A stretch of DNA of 64,000 bases. Origin: Sarcomyxa edulis (taxonomy: Eukaryota; Basidiomycota; Agaricomycetes; Agaricales; Mycenaceae). Under the pieces are notes generated by a model that saw only the letters and a program-made list of their open reading frames with translations, was not told the origin of the DNA and ran no database searches. Position numbers and translations under genes: made by a program. Location: assembly GCA_009761415.1 (NCBI GenBank), contig QUOL01000027.1, forward strand, positions 62,001 through 126,000, written 5' to 3'. Shown here piece by piece: positions 1-12,330 of the stretch (position 1 is its first letter; every line of letters starts with the position of its first letter).

Positions 1-3
1 CTA

Positions 4-34
4 GAGCAAGAAGTGCTAATCGTACTTCTTGCTC
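4..34. repeat. Perfect 11-bp inverted repeat (hairpin)
   Basis: GAGCAAGAAGT at 4-14 is followed after a 9-base spacer by its exact reverse complement at 24-34. No gene is visible next to it. It could be a chance palindrome, or the edge of an element that continues outside the window. Confidence 0.6.
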
Positions 35-3000
35 GGGTCGAACCTACTCGGACAACTCGTCATTTGTAGGCCAGCACACGAGGCTTCCACCTTGCAATAG
101 ATCTCCAGCGATAGGACGAAACAGCCACACAGGCCCTCGCTCTCTGGTCATCTCCGATCCGTCTGCTTCTGACGCAGCGGTATGCCCGAATATCATGCAT
201 TTAAATGTATCGATAGTGATTGGAAATGCGTTGGAAAACGGAGCTAACCTACCATGGCGCTTCTACGATCGTTCCGTTCATCCAGGACCCTCCTAATGGT
301 ATATATACCCCTGCTTCGGTATCTCTCACTAAGTAGCAGCTATCGGAATAGGTTTGGCACGTCGGGTGAGCATTTTTCAAAAATAATAAACTCAACAACT
401 ACCTTTCTTAGCCAACGATACAAGTACTTTCCCACCAGGTAGACAAGGATAGATGCTGAAAGCCTATGATCTCCGGTGACTTCACTTGACTTCACTGATC
501 GCACCGTGTCACCGAGAACGGATCTTAACTGATCCCTCCGTGCTCAGGACCAGGTCATGGAGTAGACTTTGCACTCCAAAGAAGGCCGTTCGAGTACCGT
601 TATGTCCGTACCATCCATCTTCTCTCTCGTTCCGAGGCTTTCTCTTACAGACGCTAATTCTCTTCTTATTGGTGCTTACCACCGGTCGTTCTGTTCTTCC
701 TCCAGGTTTAGGACGTACTGCAAGAATCTGAGAGGACGTATCTACTACTGCGTGAGTTATACGTCTTCTAGCTTCGATAAACAGTATCGCTGTATCTGCG
801 TCGCCTGTATCTGCTGCGGACAAGGCTATGCCAATTGGTCTTGAATTCCAATCTTGGCATCCAACGCGACAATGGGCACCGTGATCAATTTTCGCGACGG
901 TGACTCCGAGTGCTTCCGGTGCGATACTGTGGCTCTGGTCATGTTCCAAATGTTGGCGTCACATGGCATGATTGACATCGTCCCGGGTTCTCCACTGTCA
1001 CTGATTGGTCCTTATTCAAACCGAGGGAAACTTATCTCCCAACACCACAAGAGATATCAATTTCCTTTATCCCCGTGGCTATAGAAACAGTATAAAGCTG
1101 GTCCTTGTCCGTGTATGAACTTACTCACCGTCTGTTAATAGTGCGACCGAGACTGTCTCGTAATTATGGATCATACTCAATGTCAAGTTTATGGTTAAGA
1201 TCCATGTCATGCGATAAGTCCGTATGACCTCGTATGTATGTCGTTCAGTGCACTTCACAATTCGGCTGACTATTCTCCATCCCCGAGTTCGCCAAGTACA
1301 CTGATGGCCGTTCACCCTGCAGTCGTAGTACAGTCGAAGAGACCGAAGACATAGTCGTGATATCAATACGCCATAAAATCGCTGAGCGCTGAGGTCCGGT
1401 ACCTTTATTTGACTGAACGAGGGATCTCAAGATCAGCTGGTGTTCAGGATGAAAACCTCTGCTACATACACACATCCAAGCTATTCTAGACCGGATGCTA
1501 ACCTGAACCTGATGACTGCTTACCAAATGTCTTGAATGTCGAGTCTCCAAGAAATTGATCACAGTGAAATTCGATCCAAAATCTGCCAAAATCCGTGTCC
1601 AGTTGCTTTCAAGGGATGCCTGCATCCAAGTAACTCGGAAAGTTCTGACAAGCATATTCATTTGGAGTATGAAAAGCAAGATGTATACATATTACAAGTA
1701 AAAGAGGTATGTACCCGAAGCTGATTAGCCGCCTGATCAGTGGCAAAAAAAACAAAGAGAACGACGGCATGCCCAGTTTCGGAATCCAACAGGTTGATAT
1801 TCTCGATCTCGTTAGCGGACAAACGCCCATAAAATAGACGTCCATCGAGTAGAACGGAACGAGGTGACTGTAAAGAAACAGAAAAATTATTTGAGGCTCC
1901 GATTATATAGGAGGGTGGGTGGTCCGTGCGCTCAGATTTGGCTACTACATATAGACGAAGAACTTGTTTTTGGGAATCTTTACGAAAGTCACCTCGCAGG
2001 CTGATATTTGGGGTTTTGCTCCGGACTCTCAACGGTCTGACCTTGAGCCTATCTCAGCGCAGGGAGAACAACTCCTTCCCCCCAAGATCGCGCCGATATC
2101 TCATGTCGGTGGCGGCCCGTAGGGGAGGTATATTCTTATCTCAATCCATCATGTACTTGCTTGTGCCTCGCAAGATCCGGAGTGTGTTCTGGCTGTTCAT
2201 TCGTTCGGAATATTGATGTCATCTTCCAATTTTGTGGACGAGACTTGCCTCCATTAGGTCCTTATAATGAAAAATTGATCATCGCGAATTGATTGGGAGA
2301 AAATAGAAAGGAGGAATCCGATGATATGGCCGTACGCGTTTAGTACGCGTCAAACGAATCAGTGCCCAATGGCAGAGTCATCTGGATAGTGGTGGTGGTG
2401 GTGGTGGTGATCGTCGTCGTTTCGAGACTTTCTTGTACTTTCTTGTAGACTTTGAATTCGCGACCGATATTCAGAGCTAAAACGACGCTCGTGCACTATG
2501 CATATCTAGAATGAAGGAACTCACACTTTTAATCGACCATGCATGGCAATGAAACGTGGGTCTGCATGCATATGCACGATACCTAGATTGCAAAACAGCT
2601 TCAATTTATTCGACTACATCCGAGATATGTGCGAAACCTTCGGGATCGGACAAGGTGGCACTCACTTATCGTGAAAACTTATAATTAAGAGCTCTGGAAT
2701 CTGCGATGAACGCATGGCTTGGGCAAGGCTAGTGTCACGGGCTCTTATCAGCTCGTTCGATATGCCGTACTTATTGTTTGCAAGTTGAACTCTATTGTGA
2801 GAGGTCGCAGCGGGTGTGGATCCAGGAGCTAAACTCATCAGGCTCTGGTAGAACGATAAGTCGTCCCCTGATAAGTATCACAGCACGTTAATTTGCATTT
2901 TAAGAGTAAGATGAAGAGAAGCATCCGTACCATGGTGTGATTCTTCGGTTGCATCCGACTCCATGTCTACATGAGCAAAGTAAGCTGAACGACAGTGGAA

Positions 3001-5051
3001 ACGACCGAGTCAGAAATAGTCTGCGTACTGCTGGCGTACTGAAGTCCTTGCCACGGTCGTTCGACTATACAGAGGCCGACGTGACGGACATAGAGCATCC
3101 ATGAAAGACAGAAGGTCCCAGTGACAAGCAAAAAAAAATGAAGACCTACAAGTGAGGCGCGAGTTATCAATAAGACAGATGCGGTGAATGTAGAGAGGGG
3201 TGATGACATGCCGAGAGATACAAATAGGCGAATGCGTGCGGGCAATGGATGTCACTTTCAGGGTTTCATGCCTCTATGATTGTCGCACTGATAAGCTTAG
3301 CCTGAAAATCCACATCCACATCCTCACCGAGAGATTGATATAGCGACATGACAACCGGAGCGATGGTACATCGATAAGGTGTGCTGTGCAAGAGTGAGCT
3401 ACGATAGCTTCGGGATTGACGTTAGCCCATATATATATATGACTAGATGTGTACCAAGTATCGCTGACCTTCGAGATCGTGGTCGGATCACGAAAGCCCC
3501 GAGTCAACTTTCGTAAGTTATTCATTGCGGTGAAAGCAATGCGATGCTTCCCATGTTAACAATCGCACTTGTAGATTGTCGTGGATTTTGTTGACCGTTC
3601 TAGTATCTGAGGAGATAGGGCATCTCGACTTGATTCTCGGGTCGTTAGTGAGCTAAGTGTCATTGCAGGAAGGGAGACATACGGAGGAAATGATTTTCGA
3701 GCCCCGTGACAGGTTCTAGAAGTCATCAATGGGCCTACAACAATTCCCTTGCGGCAATAACGCATGCCTTTTTTTCTTACACGGATGATTGCCAGCCCCA
3801 TGAAGGTGACCTGTAAATATGTGACTTATATCCTCGACGAGTCCAGCGAGGAGGAGCTCACCTGCAGTACGTGATATTCTCAAAGAAGAAGCATCTGCGA
3901 ATATAGCTTGGAGATCGAGAAGGCGAGGACAAGCTGATCTTTGGTGATCTCCGCAACACTGATTAATTTGCGAAGGGCTGTATCCGGAGACCCTGTCGAT
4001 TGACCACTAGGAAGAGAACGTATACCCAAGCGCAGTTAGTGTTGTTCCTCCGTCCGGCCGTGTAAGCAAGCCCTCGAGGATGTGTCATGCACGAGTATAA
4101 GTGGATAGCTCCGCAGCGGCGTTCTGTCCGACAACTTGACAGTGACTCGACTACGTCAAACTATGTAGGTCGTCTCGACCCGTGACCCACGATCTAGATA
4201 CATTAAAATGTAAACTTATCAGCAGGCGAATGCAAGTCTTCGTAAGGTTTTATCACTTACTACAGCTAAGAACCGCTGTTAGTTGTATTCTATACGGCAT
4301 ACGACCGTCGAAAATTTGGGCGAGCGGTGATGACTATTATGAAGCTAAACTGCGTCAAAAGCGTGGCGAGTCCGTGACCTAGGAGATTCGCATGAATCTT
4401 TGAGCCAACGTTTCCTTTGAGCGACCGGTAAGTATCCGTTTCATTGATATCGATATCGAGCACCGATATACGTACGGAGAGTAGCTATAATGCCGCGAGG
4501 AAATTGACGGTCCAGTGAAACAGAGAAGCAGGTGAGGTGACCATATTCTCAGGGCCTTGGTGCTCTATTCGCTATGCTGCTGAGATGACCTTCCAACTGG
4601 CTGCGAAATGGGAAGTCAAGCTATCACATTGCTTGTGAGACCTGGAGGTAGAGAGCAGGCGACCGCGATTTCTGACCTTGACGTCATTTAGGAGACAGGC
4701 CTGCATAAGATTTGACGAACGAATGGCTAGAGAGACAGGAGTTTCCTCTTGGTTTCCTCAAATTTTGGTCCTTGGTCACAGTGTTTTTCGTTAGTTAGAA
4801 GCCAAGACCGGAAAGCCCGGAAGAAGCGCTTTGAGTCTCACGCCACCAAGCACTAAGCGCCGAAAGCCACCGCGATAGCGCCAACCTTGGCGTTGCAAGT
4901 TGAAACGAGTTTGAGACTACTGCTGCTGCTTGTTCATGCACCAGGAAATACTGTGGGTGGTATAAAATCCGCTCTGGGTCAAAATATAAGCGCAGGAGTC
5001 TCATATACAAGTACATGCTGTCGAGAATAAAGGTACTGCACTGTCTTTCCC
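35..5051. other. Gene-poor stretch without a supportable gene
   Basis: Both strands carry only short open frames (up to about 146 codons, for example 509-949 minus and 1658-2032 minus). None shows a recognisable domain, and I could not chain them into a plausible multi-exon gene. Some minus-strand pieces between 2,967 and 3,801 are hydrophobic and might be exons of an unrecognised or decayed membrane-protein gene, but this is weak. A (GTG)7 tract is the only clear repeat. I saw no transposase or reverse-transcriptase motif. Confidence 0.5.
2389..2409. repeat. (GTG)7 microsatellite
   Basis: Seven consecutive GTG units, followed directly by TCG repeats. It lies in the gene-poor left part and in no credible coding frame. 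Confidence 0.9.
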
Positions 5052-6498
5052 CTACTGCTCGTTCGCAAAAACAGCAGCCATGCCCATTCCTGACCCGATG
5101 CACATGCTGGTGACGAACACCTTGGAGCCGTACTGCTTCGCGATGTTTAATCCTGTCGCGATTTGACGCGCACCAGCTAGAAGATGATGATGAATTACTT
5201 TTAGTGATCGAGTCACCTAGACTAAGAGGAGACCTGACGTACTAGCACCGAGCGGGTGACCGATGGCGATGGCTCCCCCATGAACGTTGACCTTCTCAAA
5301 TGGAATCCCAAGCGTCTGGACAGAGTAGACGGCTTGCGAAGCGAATGCTTCGTTGATTTCATAAAAGTCGATGTCTTCCTTGCTGAGGCCTGTCTTCTGC
5401 AAAACTTTCGGAATGGCGTATGCAGGGCCGACGCCCATAATTCTAGGAGGGACACCAACGACGGCGGCGGTGACGAATTTGCCAATGATAGGAAGACCAA
5501 GACGTTTGGCGACGGAACGACGAGTCAAAAGGACTGCTGCAGCACCGTCAGAGATCTGCGAGGCGTTACCTGAGATGTGCGGGTATTGAATCAGCGACGA
5601 TACGATATATGAGGCAGTACACATACCAGCATGAGTGGAGCCCGTTTTGGTGAAAGCGGGCTTTAGCTTGGCCAGACTCTCGGCAGTGACGCCGTCTCTG
5701 ATACCATCATCGGCATCCACGACGATTTCATGTTCCTTCTCCGTCTTTGGGTCGATGATCTTCACCTTGATAGGAACAATTTCGTCCTTGAACTTTCCAG
5801 CTTTTTGTGCAGCAGCAGCTTTTTGGAAAGACTTGGCGGCGAATGCGTCCTGGACTTGACGTGTGATACCGAAATCGGATGCGACGTTTTCCGAGGTGAA
5901 ACCCATAGGAATTAGGCAGTCCTCGGCTTCTTTCGTGGAGAGGACGGCATCTGAGTAACCGGTTGGCTGGGAGCTTGGGCCGTACCCAAAAGTCATGGAT
6001 TCCACACCAGCGCCTATTACGATGTCAAAACATATTCGACTTTCATTAAAAGACACGCACCAATGCCGATGTCGATTTGCCCAGATAGAATCTCATTTGC
6101 GATCTGATTGACGGCGGTCAATCCAGACGAACATTGTCTGTTTACCGTGTTTATGGCGGTTGTATTGGGGATGCCAGCATGAAGAGCAGCCATGCGAGCA
6201 GCACTGGCACCTCCTGCTGGAGGCAGTACATTGCCGACAGCGATGTCTTCGATGAGTTTCGGGTCAAGGTTGACCTTTGTGTACGCAGCACGTAGAACGG
6301 CCGAGAGAAGTTCCTCAGGACGAGTGTCCTTGAAACCGCCTTTCTTTCCCTGTGTTTCAAAGTGAGTCCATCAAGCTGGACACGACATCCCACGAAACAT
6401 ACCTTCGTGAGAGCTGAACGAACAGCTGCTACGATGACAATATCATTGTCGTGCTTTTCGAGAACGGCTGCTTTTGCGGAAGAAGTGCTTGCAGACAT
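5052..6498 (-). CDS. POT1: 3-ketoacyl-CoA thiolase (peroxisomal POT1/ACAA1 type)
   Basis: It performs the last step of fatty-acid beta-oxidation, splitting 3-ketoacyl-CoA with CoA into acetyl-CoA and a shortened acyl-CoA. About five exons give a full-length thiolase of roughly 410-420 residues. The nucleophile motif NRQCSSGL, NEAFASQAV, the histidine motif GGAIAIGHPLGA and the C-terminal CIGSGMGMAAVF are all present. Internal sequence (VVGVPP, MGIGPAYAIP-like, GARQ) resembles ACAA1/POT1 more than the cytosolic acetoacetyl-CoA thiolase ERG10. The first intron follows VRSALTK and the next exon begins GKKGGFKD. The C-terminus, FANEQ, is not a PTS1. Near the N-terminus, residues 9-17 (KAAVLEKHD) have PTS2-like spacing but deviate at two consensus positions, so peroxisomal import is likely but not proven. 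It is transcribed divergently from the FAD monooxygenase. Confidence 0.93.
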
Positions 6499-7136
6499 GG
6501 CAGTTTATGGAGAACCCCAGACGACAGCTTAGACAGACTTAAGTATGAAGGTGTCTGGTGATTTGGAGGTCGGGGTGATGAGTAACCGACTCGGTCACTG
6601 TGACAGTGATATCACATGCACCGCGTTCTCCCTTCTCAAGCTCCTCTTTCCTGCTCTTTTCCTCCTGAAATATTCCGGACACCTTCTAACCGTATATTCA
6701 GGAGCCATCACATTTATTTGACATTTATTTCGATTTTTTTGCAACAAGATGAAGTGCCCCGGATTCACGTGGGCGGCCCCGGTTCCGGGTGTGAACATCC
6801 CGACATTGCCCAATATGGACATACCGCCGGGATGCCCCATCAAAATATAATTCCGTGTTTTTGGCAAGACCTCGAAGATGTTGGCCTCGAGCTCTAATCC
6901 TCTTGATCTCTGCGATCATCGCTCCCGATAACAGTGCGTTTGAGCGAGCTTTCTCCTATATATCATTCGCCAAACACCCGTTCAACGTCTAGCGTCCGAA
7001 CCTCGCACTTCTAACAACTCGTTTAACTCCTCGATGGGAGAATATCCATCCTCATGTATTGCGATGGTCGGATGCTTGTACACAGTTAAGAGGCGGCACA
7101 AGGGGGTCCAGATATATGTAACTGGCCCCCCAGATC
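6499..7136. promoter_or_regulatory. Divergent intergenic region, thiolase / FAD monooxygenase
   Basis: These 638 bases separate two head-to-head genes and must hold both promoters. Short open frames on both strands (6,595-6,919) show no domain and are taken as chance. No TATA box or factor site could be assigned with confidence. Confidence 0.5.
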
Positions 7137-9039
7137 ATGGCGATCCAACCTCAGTCACCTCTTGGTCGCGTCGCGTCTCCCGGAAGTACTGGAATCCGAG
7201 TTATTATCGTCGGCTGTGGATTCGCTGGCCTTTCTTGTGCTATAGAGTGTAAACGAAAGGGTCATGAAGTGCTTTTGCTCGAAAAGTTTGCCGAGCTCAA
7301 ACCTCTAGGTGAGTTTCGTATTTCGAGAATTGATCACGCGATTGACCATACGTTAGGCGATGTACGTTCCTCGTCGTTCATAAAATCTTTCCAACGCGTC
7401 CAGAGCTGACTCGAGTACAGGTTCTTAGTCTTGGTCCGAACGCAGGTCGGTTCATCGAACGATGGGGCCTCCACGACCGGTAAGATTGTTCCCTCTCTTG
7501 GCCAAACCATTGATCAGAAAGAAAGAAAAGGCTGAGTTTCTTCGCGGGATAGACTCTGGCCTAAATGTGGGCACGCAGACGTCATGGTGAGCTCAGCAGC
7601 TTCATGAGCATGAATACTATCCTTATACCAAAAATGCTACTCAGCACATACACAACCATACCGGCGAACTCCTTCTATCCCAACCATTTCCAGAAACCGA
7701 GTTCGGTTCGCGCGCTTACAACGGGCATAGAGCGGAGATGCATCAGATCCTCTACGACTATGCTAAATCAATCGCTGTCGAGATACGCCTAGGACAGCGT
7801 GTCACGGGTTACTGGGAATGCGAAGAGAACGGCAGAGCTGGTGTCGTTCTCGCTGATGGAGAACGTATTGAAGCGGATGTCGTTGTAGCAGCTGATGGCG
7901 TTAGGAGTAAAGCTAGAAAGCTAGTTTTGGTAAGAGATCCTACACGCTTCTAGAATGATGATGAAGATGATGCTCAGGATTATTGATCCTGGTATTTAGG
8001 GCTACGAAGATAAACCGAAATCTTCGGGCTACGCCATCTATCGAGCGTGGTACAATGCAGCGGAGAACGGTATTCTTGAGGATCCTCTCACCGACTTCAT
8101 GTGTAAAGGACGGGATGTCTTGTATACATGGATAGGTGCGTCGCTTCCATCGATCTCTCCGGGCTCATCTCAATTAACTTTTTATAGGTCAAGATGTTCA
8201 CTTCATAACATCTTGTAGTCAGGGGGGCACGGCTGTCTCATGGGTCCTTACTCATAGGTCAGTTGTCCAACCCATTAATAACAGCAGTTGCATACTCACC
8301 TGCCTCAGAGACGACGCCGACATCGACGAGTCTTGGTCATTACCGGGGAAAATTGAAGACGTACTCGAGGTCGTCAAAGATTGGGATCCCCGTTGCAGAG
8401 CCGTCATTTCCAAATCCCCTTCTTGCGTCGACTGGAAACTCGTCTATAGGGATCCAATGCCGACCTGGGTAAGTAAAGGCGGAAGATTGCTGCTAATGGG
8501 GGATGCCGCACATCCGTTTCTACCGTAGGTTCAAAGGACACACATTCTCATTGCTATCTCGATTTTTCTAACAATACTTTCCCGGACCTGTCATTTTGTT
8601 CTGGGCTTCCTTAGAACGAGTATACAAGGCGCATCACAAGCCATGGAGGACGGCATCACTCTAGCGGTAACTTTGGAGCTCGCAGGAAAAAGCAAAGTTC
8701 CGCTCGCCGTTAGAACCTGGGAGAAACTACGGTACGAATAATTTATATCCCTCTCTTTCCCCACTTTGTCCTTAATTGGTTCCTTGACTTCTTGGCTCAC
8801 GCATGTTTTGATCTTTGTTTCGCCACAGATATCAGAGAGTTCGACTTGCTCAGCTAATGGGTGAATCAACACGAGATAAGTGGCATCAGGCCAGACCTGA
8901 TGATCATAGAGAGTCACTGGATCTTCCCAGACCAGAATGGCTGTTCGCATTTGATGCTGAGAGACATGCCTATGATTCCTATGCCACGACGGCGAAGATC
9001 ATTGAGGAGAACGGATATCAGCTGCCTGTTCTACCTTGA
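7137..9039 (+). CDS. FAD-dependent aromatic hydroxylase-like monooxygenase
   Basis: This is a group A flavoprotein monooxygenase of the p-hydroxybenzoate / salicylate hydroxylase fold. Such enzymes use NAD(P)H and O2 to hydroxylate small, often aromatic, substrates. The gene is split into about nine exons. The N-terminal Rossmann motif VIIVGCGFAGLSCAIE is followed by EVLLLEK. The middle has the DG motif (VVAADGVRSKAR), and the C-terminal part has the FAD-ribityl GD motif (LLLMGDAAHPFLP) continuing as QGASQAMEDG in the next exon. The start chosen is the first ATG before the Rossmann motif. It ends with ENGYQLPVLP. The substrate cannot be inferred. Such enzymes occur in secondary metabolism and aromatic degradation, but no biosynthetic neighbours are visible. 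Confidence 0.88.
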
Positions 9040-10577
9040 TGGAAAGGAGGGTGTTCAGACCATTGCCTTCTTGTATTGGTAATGCTATCATCTTTTACCC
9101 TTCGAACCAGTCATCGCTCGTTGGACCTCAAGTTTCAAGTTTCAAGATTCCAAGCTGCTATTGTGCGACTGCGAGCTCATACCTTTTTTCCAAACGGTAC
9201 GGACCGTTCTGAACCACTTCACCTATACGGCGAACCGAGTCGACGTGAGTGCGCATCTGATTCAAACGTTCTCTTCTCGATGCTATGACCGTGATGCACA
9301 CCATGATAACCTTTGATCAAGTTGATGACTGATCCGGGGTCTTGGTCAGCGCTCAGCGTCATTCTTGTACTGACAAACCTCTCGTGTTGTTTTTAGATAT
9401 CTGCTCAGGTTCAGGATATCGATCTCTCCTCGACAGGCAGAGATAACCATCCCCGTTATCCCCAGAATTGACGGATAACTCCGCCCTCAATGAAAACTTG
9501 ATCGCAATTATCTTGCTGCGTTTAATTGCGATCTTGGACCGTCATATATATTTATGAGAGAACCCAAAATTCAGAGCGTGGATGAGCGCAAGCCATCATT
9601 ATCTCCGCACCGCAGTGAAGATATACGGAGTGGACCTGTCATCATGCCCTTCGCTTCGTTCGCGCCCGGCCGTCAAGGAAAAAAAGGGCTGCGTATTGCA
9701 TGCATGGTACTCGCACTTCTATCAGAACTTTCATCTGACCGTGTCCTTGCAGAAACACCGGTTTCGGTCCTAAGAGGCAAGAGGCACCCTTCGTTCATTG
9801 GCTGCTGTTGTGGCATTACGGCTTTTGGGCATCAGCGGCCAGCACATGGTTGCCACTTGGCTTTGAATGGCCGACCCCAAAAAGACGAACAACGAATGAT
9901 TCCCTCCGGTCATCATTCACTTGCGAAGAAACCTTAGGATAGCATCAATATGATTCGAGCACCATAGACCGTGGGTGTCCGTGCGCTTTTTATAAGGTGT
10001 AACACTGCGTTTCAGTCGGTCGTAGATTACACGCGTGCCGGAGTCGGTGGGAGGATTGAGCCTTTCGAATTGTAGAGCGATATTCACCCACTTCGCGCCT
10101 GGTTGAGTGACATGTGGACGATGAATTATAATCGTGATCTACGCGAATGAGGATGTAGCATTTCGTATTTCATATATTCTTTGCGGTTTACAACAGTGTT
10201 GCGGATCAATGAATCGGATCAGATGGACCTTCGATCAGAGCTGTCAGTCATCAGACCGTTCAGCAGTGTGAATAACGGTGCAATGCAGTTCTCGTATTCC
10301 ACGGGGGGTAAAGTTCAAGAGGCTCAACGGCAGTACGATACACAAATTCAAGAAAGAAGATACAGGAGGTGGAATAAAGCATGAACAGATCAACTGAAAG
10401 TAAGAGAGCGGCTAGCGTATATAGGACTGACGGGATAGATATAGATGCATGTATATAAATATGGAGGTATAGAAAAGTCTACTTCCGGTCTGTACGACGG
10501 GGAATAAAGAGAGAGAAGGTATCGTTCCAAAGCAAAATAGATGTTACATTTTAGGTAGTCTTCAGGGATCCAGGATT
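9040..10577. other. Intergenic, no clear gene
   Basis: This lies between the stop of the FAD monooxygenase and the stop of the GATA gene (convergent), so it holds both 3' ends. The longest open frame is 9,554-9,937 (+, 127 codons, with a hydrophobic stretch IACMVLALLSELSS). It has no recognisable domain, and I do not support it as a gene. Confidence 0.5.
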
Positions 10578-12170
10578 TTAGGGAAGGGATTGGCGAGGAC
10601 TAGGTATGCTGCTCGACTGGACTCGAGCGCTCGGTGGGGGAGACGCTGGTCTTCCACGAGGACTAGGCTCAAGTGTCCTTCTAGCGGTAGGTGGAGGCAT
10701 GGACTGAGCGGGGCCATCAGGAAGCCAGGACTGGATCTCAGGAAGCGTGTTGGAATGATACTGTCTTCTCGAATCCGGTGCCGAAGAGATGGGTGCAATG
10801 GAAGGATGGTTATAGTGATATGGTGGAAGGGAATGGGTTGCGATGGGAGGCAACTGAGTAGACTGAGGACTCCTAGACCTCAGCGTCGACGTGGCCAGAG
10901 GGCCGCGTTTGTGAGGAAACTGCTCTGGTCTTGGACGCGAATGCGTCCGCTCAAACAAGCCACATTTGTTGCACAACTGTAGTACATAGAGACATGATCA
11001 ATACGACACACATTTGACATTGTACAAAAAAAACATACCACTTTTCCAGGACTCAGGTTGGACCTTCTCCATGTGGAGGTATCTGTCGTACAGCAGTTGA
11101 AGCATCTTCTACGCACTCTGTCACTCAGTTTGGTCGCAGCATCATCAGTGTGAATGATGGTGTGCGTCACTTGACCTGGAAGCGGGTAAGGAAGACTATA
11201 GCTCTCTCGACCACTCGCGGGGCCGTGAATGCTATTAGGGACCGTCATATGTGATCCCGACAAGGAATTGTGCATCTGATAGGGAGAATTGTGACCAGAA
11301 TCAGTCGATTCGTACTGATGATCGAACGACGGATGAGAGTAAGCGTAATTGGAGGTCATCTGTGTCCCTCGAACAGAGAAGTGAGCATTTTGGTGAGGTC
11401 TAGTTGAGTTGAGAAGCTGTGCTTCAGAGTGATATGGAGATGAGTACATCGAACCAGGATGCATGGAATGAGGAGGTGATCGACGTGGCGGTGGTGGAGT
11501 AGACACAGAGGAGCGATCTAACGAAGAGACAGAAAGAGACGGCGAATGGGTAAGAGTCGCAATGGGGGGTGGGGAAGGCCGACGATGGGCGCCTTCGTAC
11601 TGCCGACGGTTACTATTGATTGAATGTTCGGTCAATAGTCTGCACAATAGGTAGTCAATATACGACAAACGCCTACCTAGAGGTCATTGGGTACGTATCA
11701 ACTCGATGAGGCATCGGTGAACGTGATGGTTGAATTGTTTGGATGTCAAGAGTCGAGGAACGAGCTTGAAATCCACCTAAAGAAGAAGACAGTGGCTCCT
11801 TCTTATCAGAATCGAAAGTTGATGGAAACTACGATAACAGATCAGGTTCAATGATGGTCAAAAAAGCAGTGAGTAAATAATACACACCGAGTGTTCACGT
11901 TGATTCGTCGAGTCGAGAGATAATTTTGGATCTAGATTGGGATCTTGAGTACTTTCCAGAGATTTCTGAGGATATACTGGAGTGTGCGGTTTAGACTGAG
12001 ACGCGTCCGCAGGCTTGCGAATATCGTGATCCGGGGCAGTTGCGGATGGTTGCGGTGAATGAGTACGAGAGGAATCGTCGTCGGCGTTGTCTGTTTGCCT
12101 AGCGAGTGATGGGGAGTCAAATGAAAGGATCAGGAAGGTATTTAAGGTGAACTCGCCACTGTGTAAACAT
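10578..12170 (-). CDS. GATA-type zinc-finger transcription factor
   Basis: It is a predicted nuclear DNA-binding regulator recognising GATA-core sites. One finger is split by an intron: the upstream exon ends with RRCFNCCTTDTSTWRRS...LSPGKV, and the next begins with CNKCGLFERTHSRPRP. Together they form C-x2-C-x17/18-C-x2-C followed by the usual basic tail. Fungal GATA fingers with this CNKCGL-(F/Y)-ER signature occur in nitrogen, iron, light and developmental regulators, and I cannot tell which this is. The flanks are Ser/Pro/His-rich and probably disordered. At least three exons are clear (about 10,578-10,980; 11,040-11,600; 11,885-12,170). The 5' end is unresolved: an open frame with no ATG runs up to about 12,265, so the true start may lie in an upstream exon. 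Confidence 0.85.
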
Positions 12171-12310
12171 CCTGAAATGGGTGACTCTGGGTAGAGCTGT
12201 GCTCTGCGAGTTGATGGGACTAAGTAAAGAAGAAGGGTGGGGACATTCAGCGCTCTGAGAAGCAGGATAAAGTATCAGAAAGAACCCGAACTTATGCGTA
12301 TGTGAACTTA

Positions 12311-12330
12311 TTCGTTTCGTTTCGTTTCGT
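12311..12330. repeat. (TTCGT)4 pentanucleotide repeat
   Basis: Four perfect TTCGT units lie just upstream of the GATA gene's presumed 5' end, within its probable promoter or 5' UTR. Confidence 0.8.

Noticed and set aside
509..949. 146-codon minus-strand open frame
   Set aside because: No domain, no splice partner, and overlapped by plus-strand frames of similar length.
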